A DNA stretch of 64,000 nucleotides, taken from Nostoc sp. MS1 (lineage in GTDB: Bacteria; Cyanobacteriota; Cyanobacteriia; Cyanobacteriales; Nostocaceae). The position numbers and the translations under genes are program-made. The stretch is from positions 2,105,501 through 2,169,500 of the forward strand of contig NZ_AP023441.1 in assembly GCF_019976755.1 (NCBI RefSeq), read 5' to 3'. Positions 8,055-16,807 of this stretch are shown one piece after another. The notes under the pieces were generated by a model. That model made no database searches. It had not been told where the DNA came from and was given only the letters and a program-made list of their open reading frames with translations. Within the stretch, counting starts at the first letter, position 1; each line of letters opens with the position of its first letter.

Positions 8055-9602
8055 ATGTCTAACTCCGAACTAGATAGAGTCATTGTTCGCCCTGTGGATG
8101 AGTATAATCAGAGATTGGTTGCTTATGTACATCCGTCTAATTGGGTAAATCCTCAACCTGCGGATACTTATGATTTGGTAGTTATTGGCGCGGGAACGGC
8201 TGGCTTAGTTGTGGCGGCTGGTGCGGCGGGGTTGGGTTTGGGTTTAAAGGTGGCTTTGATTGAAAAATATCTCATGGGTGGAGATTGCCTAAATTTAGGT
8301 TGTGTACCTTCTAAAACTATTATTCGCTCTGCGCGAGTGGTTGGGGAAATTAGCAATGCCAAAAATTTGGGGGTAAACGTTTCTAAGCAGATTAATATTG
8401 ATTTTCCCGCAGTTATGGCGAGGATGCGCCGGGTGAGAGCAGGAATTAGTCATCATGACTCGGCTGAACGCTTTGCATCAATGGGAATTGATGTTTTCTT
8501 GGGTAGTGGTAAATTTACTAACAGCAACACCGTAGATGTAGCTGGTAAAACGCTGAAATTTAAAAAGGCTGTGATTGCTACTGGCGCAAGGGCAGCAAAA
8601 CCTACAATTAGGGGAATTGAACAAGCGGGATATTTAACTAATGAGACGGTTTTTTCTCTCATTCAAAAACCGGAAAAGTTAGCGGTAATTGGTGGCGGCC
8701 CTATTGGTTGCGAATTGGCGCAAGTCTTCCGGCGTTTGGGAAGTGAGGTAGTGCTGATTCATAGCGGTTCCCATGTCTTGAATAAAGAAGATGCTGAGGC
8801 GGCGCAAATAGTCCAACAGGCGTTAATTCGTGATGGGATTCGCTTGATATTAAATGCCAAGGTAGAAGAAGTAGTCACAGTAACAGAGGGTAAACGGTTG
8901 TACTTTTGCGCTAACGGGTGTCGTGATTCTGTGACGGTAGATGAAATATTAGTTGGTGCAGGCCGATCGCCTAATGTGGAAGGATTGAATTTAGAAGCTG
9001 TCGGGGTAGAATACGATCAGCGCTTGGGTGTAAAGGTTAATGATTACCTGCAAACAACAAACCCCAAGATTTACGCAGCAGGCGATATCTGCATGGACTG
9101 GAAATTTACCCACGCAGCCGATGCAGCCGCCAGAATTGTGATTAAAAATGCCCTATTTTCTCCCTTTGGCTTAGGAAGGTCAAAACTTAGTAGTTTAGTA
9201 ATGCCTTGGGTAACATATACTGACCCAGAAATTGCCCATGTGGGAATGTATGAACGCCAAGCCAAAGAATTGGGTATTGATGTAGAGACAATTAAGATAC
9301 CTTTTAGTAGTGTAGACAGAGCGATCGCAGATGCTCAAGAAGAAGGTTTGCTCAAAATTCACCACAAGAAAGGCTCAGATAAAATCCTTGGTGCTACCAT
9401 TGTCGCCGCTCACGCCGGAGAGATGATCTCCGAAGTCACCACAGCAATTGTTAACAATGTAGGTTTAAGCAAGTTAAGTAACGTAATTCATCCTTATCCT
9501 ACTCAAGCAGAAGCCATTAAAAAAGCCGCCGACAATTATCGCCGTACACTTCTAACACCAAGAACGAAAAAACTTTTGGGATTTTTAACAAAATTATCTT
9601 AA
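8055..9602 (+). CDS. Pyridine nucleotide-disulfide oxidoreductase (dihydrolipoamide/mercuric reductase superfamily)
   Basis: The product has 515 residues. An unusual 40-residue N-terminal extension precedes the FAD motif VVIGAGTAGLVVAAGAAGLG. The redox disulfide GGDCLNLGCVPSKT, the NAD(P)H motif AVIGGGPIGCELAQVF, the second FAD motif YAAGDIC and the C-terminal HPYPTQAE His-Glu base motif are all present, so it should be catalytically competent. It lacks both the heavy-metal-binding N-domain and the C-terminal Cys pair of true MerA, and no merR or lipoyl-enzyme gene is adjacent. It is therefore not called mercuric reductase or LpdA. The physiological disulfide substrate is unknown. Confidence 0.85.
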   Translation: MSNSELDRVIVRPVDEYNQRLVAYVHPSNWVNPQPADTYDLVVIGAGTAGLVVAAGAAGLGLGLKVALIEKYLMGGDCLNLGCVPSKTIIRSARVVGEISNAKNLGVNVSKQINIDFPAVMARMRRVRAGISHHDSAERFASMGIDVFLGSGKFTNSNTVDVAGKTLKFKKAVIATGARAAKPTIRGIEQAGYLTNETVFSLIQKPEKLAVIGGGPIGCELAQVFRRLGSEVVLIHSGSHVLNKEDAEAAQIVQQALIRDGIRLILNAKVEEVVTVTEGKRLYFCANGCRDSVTVDEILVGAGRSPNVEGLNLEAVGVEYDQRLGVKVNDYLQTTNPKIYAAGDICMDWKFTHAADAAARIVIKNALFSPFGLGRSKLSSLVMPWVTYTDPEIAHVGMYERQAKELGIDVETIKIPFSSVDRAIADAQEEGLLKIHHKKGSDKILGATIVAAHAGEMISEVTTAIVNNVGLSKLSNVIHPYPTQAEAIKKAADNYRRTLLTPRTKKLLGFLTKLS

Positions 9603-9603
9603 T

Positions 9604-9667
9604 TAGTCATTAGTCATTAGTCAACAGTCAACAGTCAACAGTCAACAGTCAACAGTCAACAGTCAAC
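9604..9667. repeat. STRR tract (CAACAGT-type heptanucleotide repeats)
   Basis: Two TTAGTCA units are followed by at least six tandem copies of AGTCAAC/CAACAGT. This is the heptanucleotide class known as short tandemly repeated repetitive sequences in heterocystous cyanobacteria. It occupies the whole space between two convergent genes and touches the stop codon of the GGDEF-EAL gene. Confidence 0.9.
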
Positions 9668-12282
9668 TAACTAATTAACGCACCTGCTTCTGAACTAGGT
9701 AAGGGACGAGAGAAAAAGTAGCCTTGAACAGACTCACAACCTAACTTACTTAAAAGTGTTACTTGTTCTTGTGTTTCTACACCTTCAGCGATCGCTGTCA
9801 TACCTAGTTTATGTGCCAACGCGATGATAATCTCGATAATTTCTAGATTTCGGTTATCACTAGTCATTGGTTCAACGAAGGAACGGTCAATTTTTAACAC
9901 ACTAACTGGAAAACTAGAAAGGCGACCTAAAGAAGAATAACCTGTACCAAAATCATCAATTAATATCTCAATACCTAATTCTCGCAGTTGTATAAGTGTG
10001 GCAGTTGCTTCATCACTATTTTCAGCAATTACACCTTCGGTAATTTCTAAGGCTAAAGCACTAGAATCAAGACCTGTTGAGTCTAAAATTTGCTGAATCT
10101 GTTCGATCAAATTTGGCTGGGAAAATTGTCTGGCGCAGAGATTAACACTTATTTTCCTTAATGAATTGTGAGGATGGCTTACTTGCCAAGCCTGCATCTG
10201 GCGACACGCTTCATACAGCACCCAGTAACCAATCTCGACAATTAGTCCAGTTTCTTCCATTAAGGGAACAAAATCTCTAGGATTAAGTAAACCACGCTCT
10301 GGATGTTGCCAGCGTAGCAGTGCTTCAAAACCTAAAATATCGCCACTAACGAGTGAAACAATTGGTTGATAATAAACTAGAAACTCTTGGTGTGCCAATG
10401 CTCGACGCAAATCAGCCTCTAACTGCAACCGCATCAAAGCATTAGCATACATATCTCTATTAAATAAGGCGTAGCGCGATTTTCCCAAAGCTTTGGCTCG
10501 ATACATTGCCGTATCAGCATCTCTGAGCAGCTGTTCTGGATGGTCGTAGTTGACAGTTGAACTTAGGGCAATACCAATACTTGCACTGGTGAATACTTCT
10601 TGTCCATCCAAATTCAAGGGTAATTTTAATTCTTGTTTTATTCGCTCTGCTACTCTGATTGCATCTGAGACATCTTGTATATTTTCTAGTAGGATAGTAA
10701 ACTCATCGCCCCCCAGCCGTGCGGCTATATCTGTAGCGCGAATACAAACTCCTAATCTTTGAGCAACAGCAATTAAAAATTGATCTCCTTTAATGTGTCC
10801 CAGACTATCGTTAATCACCTTAAATCGATCCAAATCCAGAAACAAGACAGCAAATAAATAATCCTTCTGCCGTTTAGTTTGCTGGAGGGCGTGTTGTAGA
10901 TGTTCCATGAACAGAGCGCGATTTGCTAAACCTGTCAGCCCATCATAAAAAGCATTTTGCCGCAATTGCGCTTCTGCTTGCTTGCGCTGTGTAACATCAA
11001 ACGCTGTACTAATTACGAGACTTCTGCCGTCGGGTAATTTTCCCAAGGGTGCAGAGTAAAAATCCCAGATGCGTGTCTCACCAGTGCTAATTCTAATAGT
11101 GTATTCACCTTCTGCAATTCGCTTATCAAGACTATATAAGCGGTTCATCTCTAATTGCACCTGTTCTCGATGCTCACCATAAGCTTTTTGAGTCCAATCT
11201 GCAACTGTCCTGATTTCGTCGATACTGTATCCGGTAATATCTGTCCAAACATGATTAATTAGTAAGACTTCTCCATCTTCGGCGTGCAACATCATTGGCA
11301 AAGGTGCATCAAATATCGCTCGCCGAAATCTAGTTTCACTCTGATGTAAAGCTTCTGAGGCATAAGCAATTCTCAATGCTTCCTCTATTTTTTTCCGCTT
11401 GATCTCTAAGCTATCTAATCCTTTAGCATAGTACCAAATTAAGCCAATAAAAGCGGCGACATTACCAGTTACATGGAGACTCAAGCCAAAGGCATAATCG
11501 AACCATGCCATTTTCACGCCAACTAATGCCAAGTATCCTAAGCAAAAAGGAATAGCGATCGCAGCTGGCAGTAGCATTCTCGCCGTCATTCCGCCTACAC
11601 TATCACTGATGACTAAACCCATAAAACCCTCGGACGGGGCTACCAGTAAGACACCAACCGAGAGTAGGAAAAAAGTTATACCTGTGTGAATTGCAGTGTG
11701 CGTCAAAGATGACAACCCCAATAACAGTTTGACTCCGTAAATATAGCCAATCACGACCTGTAGGGATGTTAAACTAGTTACAAATGTCAATAATTGTATT
11801 TGCCGATAACGAGTACTTCTAGAAGCACAGAGCCATAATGCACAACCAATTAAGCTAAAATTGAGTGCTGATACTGGTGATATTCGACCAGGGTAATTAG
11901 GGGTATTTGACCCACTTTGGCTGATAACTTTTAGTTGATGGGAAAATAGCAGTTGATCAATTCCCCAATTCCAGCCAAATAAATATTGACTAAGGGTAAG
12001 TAAGCCTAATAGTGCGATCGCTATAGCCAATATCTGAGCTATTCGACGCTGATTTTTTTTCGTTGAATGAAGGAAATTTAATGATAAACCAGACAAAATA
12101 AAACCTAACGCAGTGTTAGGTTTCATCGTTGCCCACGCTTGAGAGATGCTTTTAAGAACTGTAATATCAAAGTACCAGCCTAACAGTACAGCACAACCTA
12201 GTAAAGTAACAAATATACTTATAAACTTTGAGACGTTATTTAGCACATTAATAAGATTAAGCTTTAACTGATAGATGGGCAT
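9667..12282 (-). CDS. Membrane-anchored PAS-GGDEF-EAL protein (cyclic di-GMP turnover)
   Basis: About 870 residues. The N-terminal 300 residues hold roughly eight hydrophobic segments, an integral-membrane sensor region. A PAS/PAC segment lies at about 330-450 (LINHVWTDITGYS). The GGDEF domain has an intact RLGGDEF signature, and the EAL domain starts YYQPIVSLVSG with FEALLRW, then IDDFGTGYSSL and AEGVET. Both catalytic signatures are intact, so synthase and phosphodiesterase activity are both possible; which dominates cannot be read from sequence. The frame opens with a TTG at 12306, but the ATG at 12282 (MPIYQLK) is the likelier start. Confidence 0.9.
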   Translation of the reverse strand: MPIYQLKLNLINVLNNVSKFISIFVTLLGCAVLLGWYFDITVLKSISQAWATMKPNTALGFILSGLSLNFLHSTKKNQRRIAQILAIAIALLGLLTLSQYLFGWNWGIDQLLFSHQLKVISQSGSNTPNYPGRISPVSALNFSLIGCALWLCASRSTRYRQIQLLTFVTSLTSLQVVIGYIYGVKLLLGLSSLTHTAIHTGITFFLLSVGVLLVAPSEGFMGLVISDSVGGMTARMLLPAAIAIPFCLGYLALVGVKMAWFDYAFGLSLHVTGNVAAFIGLIWYYAKGLDSLEIKRKKIEEALRIAYASEALHQSETRFRRAIFDAPLPMMLHAEDGEVLLINHVWTDITGYSIDEIRTVADWTQKAYGEHREQVQLEMNRLYSLDKRIAEGEYTIRISTGETRIWDFYSAPLGKLPDGRSLVISTAFDVTQRKQAEAQLRQNAFYDGLTGLANRALFMEHLQHALQQTKRQKDYLFAVLFLDLDRFKVINDSLGHIKGDQFLIAVAQRLGVCIRATDIAARLGGDEFTILLENIQDVSDAIRVAERIKQELKLPLNLDGQEVFTSASIGIALSSTVNYDHPEQLLRDADTAMYRAKALGKSRYALFNRDMYANALMRLQLEADLRRALAHQEFLVYYQPIVSLVSGDILGFEALLRWQHPERGLLNPRDFVPLMEETGLIVEIGYWVLYEACRQMQAWQVSHPHNSLRKISVNLCARQFSQPNLIEQIQQILDSTGLDSSALALEITEGVIAENSDEATATLIQLRELGIEILIDDFGTGYSSLGRLSSFPVSVLKIDRSFVEPMTSDNRNLEIIEIIIALAHKLGMTAIAEGVETQEQVTLLSKLGCESVQGYFFSRPLPSSEAGALIS

Positions 12283-12357
12283 AAAGACTAATTTTTCACT
12301 TAGCAAAGTAACAATATTTAGCCACTATCTTCAACTATCTCAAAGTATATACTTTGA

Positions 12358-12377
12358 CATCCTACTAAAGTAGGATG
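12358..12377. repeat. Perfect 9-bp inverted repeat, CATCCTACT-AA-AGTAGGATG
   Basis: This near-perfect palindrome sits in the 294-base divergent promoter region between the GGDEF-EAL gene and the SDR gene. No T-tract follows on either strand, so it is not a classic terminator. It could be an operator or a dispersed REP-like hairpin. Nothing else was seen in this spacer. Confidence 0.6.
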
Positions 12378-12609
12378 ACGTAATACTAAATTGTAATGGT
12401 TATTATTGAGGTTAAGAGCAATTTTGATATCATCAAATTATGTTTTACTTGAAGTATTCTAGCGATTTGATTAGTAAAAATTCTTAATATAAAATATAAA
12501 CTCAAAATCTGTATAAGTCCTGACCAATACAGACACAGAGTAAAAGCAAATGCTATCTGAGGCATATATGCTGGCTAAAAATTAATCATAATCAAGGAAA
12601 ATGCTACTT

Positions 12610-13299
12610 ATGCCAACAACAGCCCTGATAGTAGGAGCGGGTACTGGGCTTAGTGCCTCAATAGCTCGCTTGTTTGCTCAAGAAGGATTTAAAGTAGCTT
12701 TAGCTGCTCGGCAAATAGATAAACTTGCACAGTTAAGTAATGAAATTGGAGCAGTGAGTTTTGCTACCGACACTACTAAACCAGATGAAGTCAAGCAGTT
12801 ATTTATTGACGTTGACAATAAATTAGGTTCTCCCAACGTTGTTGTATACAACCCTAGTTGGCGAGTGCGGGGGCCGTTGATTGAGCTAGACCCTGGTGAT
12901 GTAGCGAAAACCTTAGAAGTTTCTGCTTATGGAGGCTTTCTAGTAGCCCAAGAGGCCGCCAAAAGAATGTTACAACAAGGCAGTGGCGCTATCTTCTTTA
13001 CTGGAGCCTCAGCCAGCGTCAAAGGATATCCCCACTCAGCACCCTTTGCAATGGGTAAATTTGCCCTACGTGGTTTAGCTCAGAGCATTGCCAGAGAACT
13101 TGCACCCCAGAATATTCACGTAGCCCACTTTGTTATAGATCGCGCGATTCGCTCTACATCTCGCCTTGACCCAGCAGACAACCCTGATAGTACCCTAGAT
13201 CCAGATGCGATCGCTCAAACCTACCTCAACATCCTCCGTCAACCCCGCAGTGCTTGGACATGGGAAATAGAACTGCGTCCTTGGATTGAAAAGTTTTAG
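12610..13299 (+). CDS. Short-chain dehydrogenase/reductase family protein with altered active site
   Basis: The protein has about 229 residues. It begins with a Rossmann glycine motif (LIVGAGTGLSASIARLF) and has the family order through TGASASVKG and GKFALRGLAQSIARELAP. At the place of the SDR catalytic YxxxK the sequence reads FAMGK, so the Tyr is replaced by Phe while the Lys is kept. It may be an atypical or non-canonical reductase. Two ATG codons (12601 and 12610) are possible. AAGGA ends at 12598, very close to the first and about 11 bases before the second. Confidence 0.8.
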   Translation: MPTTALIVGAGTGLSASIARLFAQEGFKVALAARQIDKLAQLSNEIGAVSFATDTTKPDEVKQLFIDVDNKLGSPNVVVYNPSWRVRGPLIELDPGDVAKTLEVSAYGGFLVAQEAAKRMLQQGSGAIFFTGASASVKGYPHSAPFAMGKFALRGLAQSIARELAPQNIHVAHFVIDRAIRSTSRLDPADNPDSTLDPDAIAQTYLNILRQPRSAWTWEIELRPWIEKF

Positions 13300-13405
13300 A
13301 AGATGAGGGAGTCGGGGGAGTGGGGGAAGAAAAATGAATTATTTGTTGAGTAACCAAAAACATTTTTCTCCCTCATCTCCCTCATCTCCCCCTACTCCAT
13401 ACTCC
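13300..13405. repeat. Purine/pyrimidine STRR-like repeats between convergent genes
   Basis: The + strand reads GAGGGAGTCGGGGGAGTGGGGG first and later runs of CTCCCTCAT, TCTCCC and ACTCCCT. The two halves are roughly complementary and can fold back on each other. No gene is present. Confidence 0.7.
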
Positions 13406-13786
13406 CTACTCCCCAACCTCCCCAAATCTTCTCTGCAAGGCTAACCAATCCTCAGCCTGCATAATTAATTTGGAGACAGGTAAGCGTTTCCATTCGCCGT
13501 CTTGTTTGAGCAATATCTTTTTATGAACGATTTTTACGTCTTCAGGAGCATTGAAACTGTAGATGCGTTGTGGCCATCCTAAAGGAGTATGAATAATGAA
13601 CTGGTTCGGTTGAATCGTCACATAAGGTTTATGCCAATATCCCCAGCCTAGCAAAATGATAATTGCGCCAATGATGATGCTAAAGGTAAATTGACCTCTT
13701 ACCAGGAGAATGCTACCCAAAACTAGATTTAATAAGCCTAAAGGCATGAACAAATAGCTCACAGTTTTGTTGTAATGCAGTCTCAT
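13406..13786 (-). CDS. Small two-helix membrane protein, PH-domain-like, function unknown
   Basis: The product has 126 residues. The N-terminal half holds two hydrophobic segments (LFMPLGLLNLVLGSILLV and FSIIIGAIIILLGWGYW). The C-terminal half is a short beta-rich segment with ITIQPNQFIIHTPLG-like text that resembles bacterial PH/YdbT-type domains behind membrane anchors. It is a stand-alone gene convergent with the SDR gene. I cannot assign a function. Confidence 0.7.
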   Translation of the reverse strand: MRLHYNKTVSYLFMPLGLLNLVLGSILLVRGQFTFSIIIGAIIILLGWGYWHKPYVTIQPNQFIIHTPLGWPQRIYSFNAPEDVKIVHKKILLKQDGEWKRLPVSKLIMQAEDWLALQRRFGEVGE

Positions 13787-13905
13787 CGTTGAGTTCTCAT
13801 TTGCTCATAATTTTCTGATCAAAGATAACAGCCTGACAAAGCAATAGTCAGGAGTAGAACAAGGCAAAATTTAGGTGCAAAAACACACACAATCGGAGAG
13901 TAACT

Positions 13906-14604
13906 ATGATTGACCTTTATTACTGGACAACTCCCAACGGTCACAAAATTACTATTTTTTTAGAAGAAGTCGGTTTACCTTACAACATCATCCCGATAAA
14001 TATTGGTGCTGGCGACCAATTCCAGCCAGAGTTTCTCAAAATTTCCCCCAATAATCGTATCCCTGCAATTGTTGACCATGAACCACCAGATGGGGGCGAA
14101 CCGATTTCTGTGTTTGAGTCTGGGGCTATTTTGCTTTATTTGGCAGAAAAAACCGGAAAGTTAATGTCTGAGAATTTGCGCACTCGCACAGAAGTTTTAC
14201 AATGGCTATTCTGGCAAATGGCTGGACTAGGGCCAATGGCTGGACAAAACCATCACTTCAATAGATATGCGCCAGAAAAGATTGAGTACGCCATTAACCG
14301 CTACGTCAACGAAACAGCACGTTTATATGCAGTATTAAATAAACGACTTGCAGACAGAGAATTTGTAGCAGGTCATTATTCCATTGCCGATATCGCCGCC
14401 TATCCTTGGATAGTGCCACATGAAAGCCAAAACCAAAACCTAGAAGACTTCCCCAACCTCAAGCGCTGGTTTGAAGCCATTAAAGCACGCCCAGCTGTAA
14501 TTCGCGCCTATGAGAAAGCAGAAGCCTTTAAAAACCAAGCATTAGATATCGAGAAATCCCGTAATCTTTTGTTTAATCAATCAGCAAATACCGTACAGAG
14601 ATGA
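13906..14604 (+). CDS. Glutathione S-transferase family protein (YfcG/Ure2-like)
   Basis: The 232-residue protein has an N-terminal thioredoxin-fold GST domain: YYWTTPNGHKITIFLEEVGL, the cis-Pro motif NRIPAIVDH, and FESGAILLYLAEKTGK for the glutathione gamma-Glu contact. An all-helical C-domain follows (GPMAGQNHHF, ADIAAYPWI). The Asn of the TPNGHK motif is characteristic of nucleophilic or disulfide-reductase YfcG-type GSTs. GGAGAG just upstream supports the ATG at 13906. It precedes an MFS gene on the same strand but is separated by an STRR tract. Confidence 0.88.
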   Translation: MIDLYYWTTPNGHKITIFLEEVGLPYNIIPINIGAGDQFQPEFLKISPNNRIPAIVDHEPPDGGEPISVFESGAILLYLAEKTGKLMSENLRTRTEVLQWLFWQMAGLGPMAGQNHHFNRYAPEKIEYAINRYVNETARLYAVLNKRLADREFVAGHYSIADIAAYPWIVPHESQNQNLEDFPNLKRWFEAIKARPAVIRAYEKAEAFKNQALDIEKSRNLLFNQSANTVQR

Positions 14605-14707
14605 GAGAAAGGGGAGTAGGGAGTGGGGAAGGGGAAAGGGGAAAGGGAAAAATTAAATCCTTTACTCCTTACCTTTTCCCTTCCTGTTGACTAATGACTA
14701 ATGACTA
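14605..14707. repeat. STRR tracts ending in ATGACTA repeats at the next start codon
   Basis: GGGGAAAGG-type repeats are followed by a matching pyrimidine run and then ATGACTA repeated up to the MFS start. The heptamer contains ATG in three registers, so the repeat forms the translation-initiation region of the next gene. Confidence 0.8.
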
Positions 14708-15871
14708 ATGACTAAACCATCTGTTTCATTAGGATTGCTGGGTGCAGCAGCTTTTATGGTAATTGCTGATGTACGGGTGATTGATCCTTTGCTACACATT
14801 ATTGCTGAAGAATTTGGGGTGGGAGTGGGGAGTGCGGCTGTGATTGTTTCGGCGTACACCATTCCTTATGGTTTGTTTCAATTGGTGTATGGGCCATTGG
14901 GCGATCGCATCGGTAAACTCAAGGTAATTACAGCAGCACTCGCAGCTTTTGCTGTAGGAACGGCTTTATGTGCTTTTGTCTCTAATATTGTCTTACTTAC
15001 CTTACTGCGGTTCTTAACAGGGATGTTTGCGGCGGGAATTATCCCTGTGACTCTAGCTTACATCGGTGATAATTTCCCCTATGCAGAACGGCAAACAGCC
15101 ATTGGTAAGTACTTGAGTGCGCTGGTACTAGGACAAATTCTTGGTGGTAGTTTAGGGGGAATTTTTGGGGAATATCTCAGTTGGCGCGATATTTTTCTAG
15201 TTTTCGGGGTGGTTTCTCTAGTAATTGCAGGTATCCTATGGCGAGGAACACGCCACTTGAAGGAAAAACATTCGCAAACTCGGCTAGGTTGGAACACATT
15301 TAAACCTTACTATCAACTATTGACTAAACCTGTAGCGCAGACTGTGATTATTGGGGTATTTGTGGAGGGTTTTTGTTTGTTTGGAGCATTTGCTTATGTT
15401 GGCGCATTCCTCCGCGACAGATATGATTTACCCTATGTGGCCATTGGTTTTATGTTGAGTGGCTTTGGTATTGGGGGATTAATTTACAGCCGTTGTGTGC
15501 AGTGGCTAGTAAGGCGCTTGGGGGAAATTGGTTTGATGGGTGTAGGCGGAATTTTAATGTCTATCTGCTTTTTAGGAATTGCGCTTTTACCCAACTGGGG
15601 ATTTTTCATTCCCTTGAGTGTGTTGATGGGGTTAGGTTTTTATATGATGCACAGCACACTGCAAACCCAAGCCACAGAATTAGCACCAGAAGCTAGAGGT
15701 ACTGCGGTTTCCTTGTTTGCCTTTAATTTATTTATTGGTCAAGGAATTGGTGCGGCGGTGTTTGGCAGAGTTGTAGATAATTATGGTTATGTTCCCTGCT
15801 TTATTATCGCTGGAGTTGCGATCGCTTTTCTTGGCTTGTGGCTAGTTCAACGCAAGAAAAATCATATTTAG
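14708..15871 (+). CDS. MFS transporter, drug/metabolite efflux type
   Basis: The 387-residue protein has about 12 hydrophobic segments and the MFS loop 2-3 signature (YGPLGDRIGKLKV). VTLAYIGDNFPYAERQTAIG is the segment between helices 4 and 5. Length and architecture fit bacterial DHA1-type multidrug or arabinose-efflux transporters; substrate unknown. The start is the last of three staggered ATG codons in an ATGACTA repeat; the earlier ones run into stops within a few codons. No Shine-Dalgarno is visible because the repeat fills the leader. Confidence 0.85.
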   Translation: MTKPSVSLGLLGAAAFMVIADVRVIDPLLHIIAEEFGVGVGSAAVIVSAYTIPYGLFQLVYGPLGDRIGKLKVITAALAAFAVGTALCAFVSNIVLLTLLRFLTGMFAAGIIPVTLAYIGDNFPYAERQTAIGKYLSALVLGQILGGSLGGIFGEYLSWRDIFLVFGVVSLVIAGILWRGTRHLKEKHSQTRLGWNTFKPYYQLLTKPVAQTVIIGVFVEGFCLFGAFAYVGAFLRDRYDLPYVAIGFMLSGFGIGGLIYSRCVQWLVRRLGEIGLMGVGGILMSICFLGIALLPNWGFFIPLSVLMGLGFYMMHSTLQTQATELAPEARGTAVSLFAFNLFIGQGIGAAVFGRVVDNYGYVPCFIIAGVAIAFLGLWLVQRKKNHI

Positions 15872-15891
15872 TAAAAGCATCATAAAAATCT

Positions 15892-15925
15892 CTAAAAAAA
15901 AATCTCCTCTGTACTAACAGAGGAG
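15892..15925 (-). terminator. Intrinsic terminator for the leftward ParA-like gene pair
   Basis: A perfect 9-bp stem, CTCCTCTGT with ACAGAGGAG and a 4-base loop, lies at 15904-15925. Read on the minus strand it is followed by a run of about nine T (15894-15902). It also ends the MFS gene region, so on the + strand it is a hairpin without a T-run. Confidence 0.8.
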
Positions 15926-16019
15926 TTAGTCAAAGCTGTTTAATTCAAAATCCAAAATATAAAATTGGTATTATAGCCGTAGTCAGATACGTTAGGACAT
16001 TTCCAAAGCCTGAATGCTA

Positions 16020-16072
16020 GAAGTAGTAAGACTTTCCCTCCTGCCTCCTGCCTTCTGCCTTCTGCTATACCT
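16020..16072. repeat. STRR tract (CTCCTGC / CTTCTGC heptamers)
   Basis: At least four tandem heptamers, CCTCCTGCCTCCTGCCTTCTG and on, lie just downstream of the ParA-like gene stop on the minus strand. Confidence 0.75.
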
Positions 16073-16078
16073 TCTACA

Positions 16079-16783
16079 TCACTTAACTTCTTCATACCAA
16101 ATACCAACGTTTTCAAAAGCCGAATACGCAAGCTTAAGAAAATTGATTACTCGCTGTTTACTAATAATCCCAAATTCCTTATACTCTCTTGCATCCGCAA
16201 AAGATAATCTGTGCTGGTCTATTATATTTCTTTCTTTATACGCCAGTTTTGGAAAATCTATTGCCTTAATATTATATTTTTTTACTATTTCTTGTATTGT
16301 GGCATCTGAGTTTACGTGTTCCCAGTCATCGCATAAACCTAAATTTCTCACCAACACATGAGGAATTTTTCCCTCATAAGCACTTACAGACTGCTTAAAT
16401 AGATTTAGACTGTCATATCCTCCTGTTGATACAAACCATTTACAAAAATCTACTCCTTGAGCTTCTCCCAGTTCAATTAAATGGTTTTTCTCAATCCATC
16501 CCTTAACCGCTCTATGAGATTGTGCGGCTAAATTAGCAATTACTGTCTTATTCATTGCTATTTCAAATATCTTATCTGCCTTATCAGCGTGTCTTTCTTC
16601 CTCTGTAAACACTGCATACTGACATATCCCTTTGTACACCCCAGCTACATCTGGATTTGACCTATCTGTTTCTACAGGTACAAACGGCATATTCTTATCT
16701 AGACAATACTGAATCATTGTTCTAGCTACTAGAGACTTTCCTACTCCTCCCTTTTCTCCGTCTATCAAATGGATTCTTGGCAT
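16079..16783 (-). CDS. ParA/StbB-like plasmid-type P-loop ATPase
   Basis: The product has 234 residues. A deviant Walker A motif sits at the very N-terminus (HLIDGEKGGVGKSLVARTM), the hallmark of the ParA/MinD/Soj fold. VPVETDRSNPDV is the switch region. The rest is poorly conserved and unlike chromosomal Soj; it resembles ATPases of plasmid stability or mobilisation modules (StbB- or MobD-type). By inference it works with the small gene immediately upstream (24-base gap), the likely DNA-binding partner. A strong terminator lies about 150 bases downstream. The pair looks like a plasmid-derived or domesticated module. Confidence 0.75.
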   Translation of the reverse strand: MPRIHLIDGEKGGVGKSLVARTMIQYCLDKNMPFVPVETDRSNPDVAGVYKGICQYAVFTEEERHADKADKIFEIAMNKTVIANLAAQSHRAVKGWIEKNHLIELGEAQGVDFCKWFVSTGGYDSLNLFKQSVSAYEGKIPHVLVRNLGLCDDWEHVNSDATIQEIVKKYNIKAIDFPKLAYKERNIIDQHRLSFADAREYKEFGIISKQRVINFLKLAYSAFENVGIWYEEVK

Positions 16784-16807
16784 ATTTGCACCTCTCTATT
16801 TTTAGAC

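Noticed and set aside
8055..9602. Calling the disulfide reductase MerA
   Set aside because: No N-terminal metal-binding domain, no C-terminal Cys pair and no merR nearby.
9604..9667. CRISPR array
   Set aside because: The repeats are contiguous heptamers with no unique spacers; this is an STRR tract. No cas genes are present in the window.
16014..16361. 115-codon open frame on the + strand
   Set aside because: It is antisense to the ParA-like gene and begins in an STRR tract.
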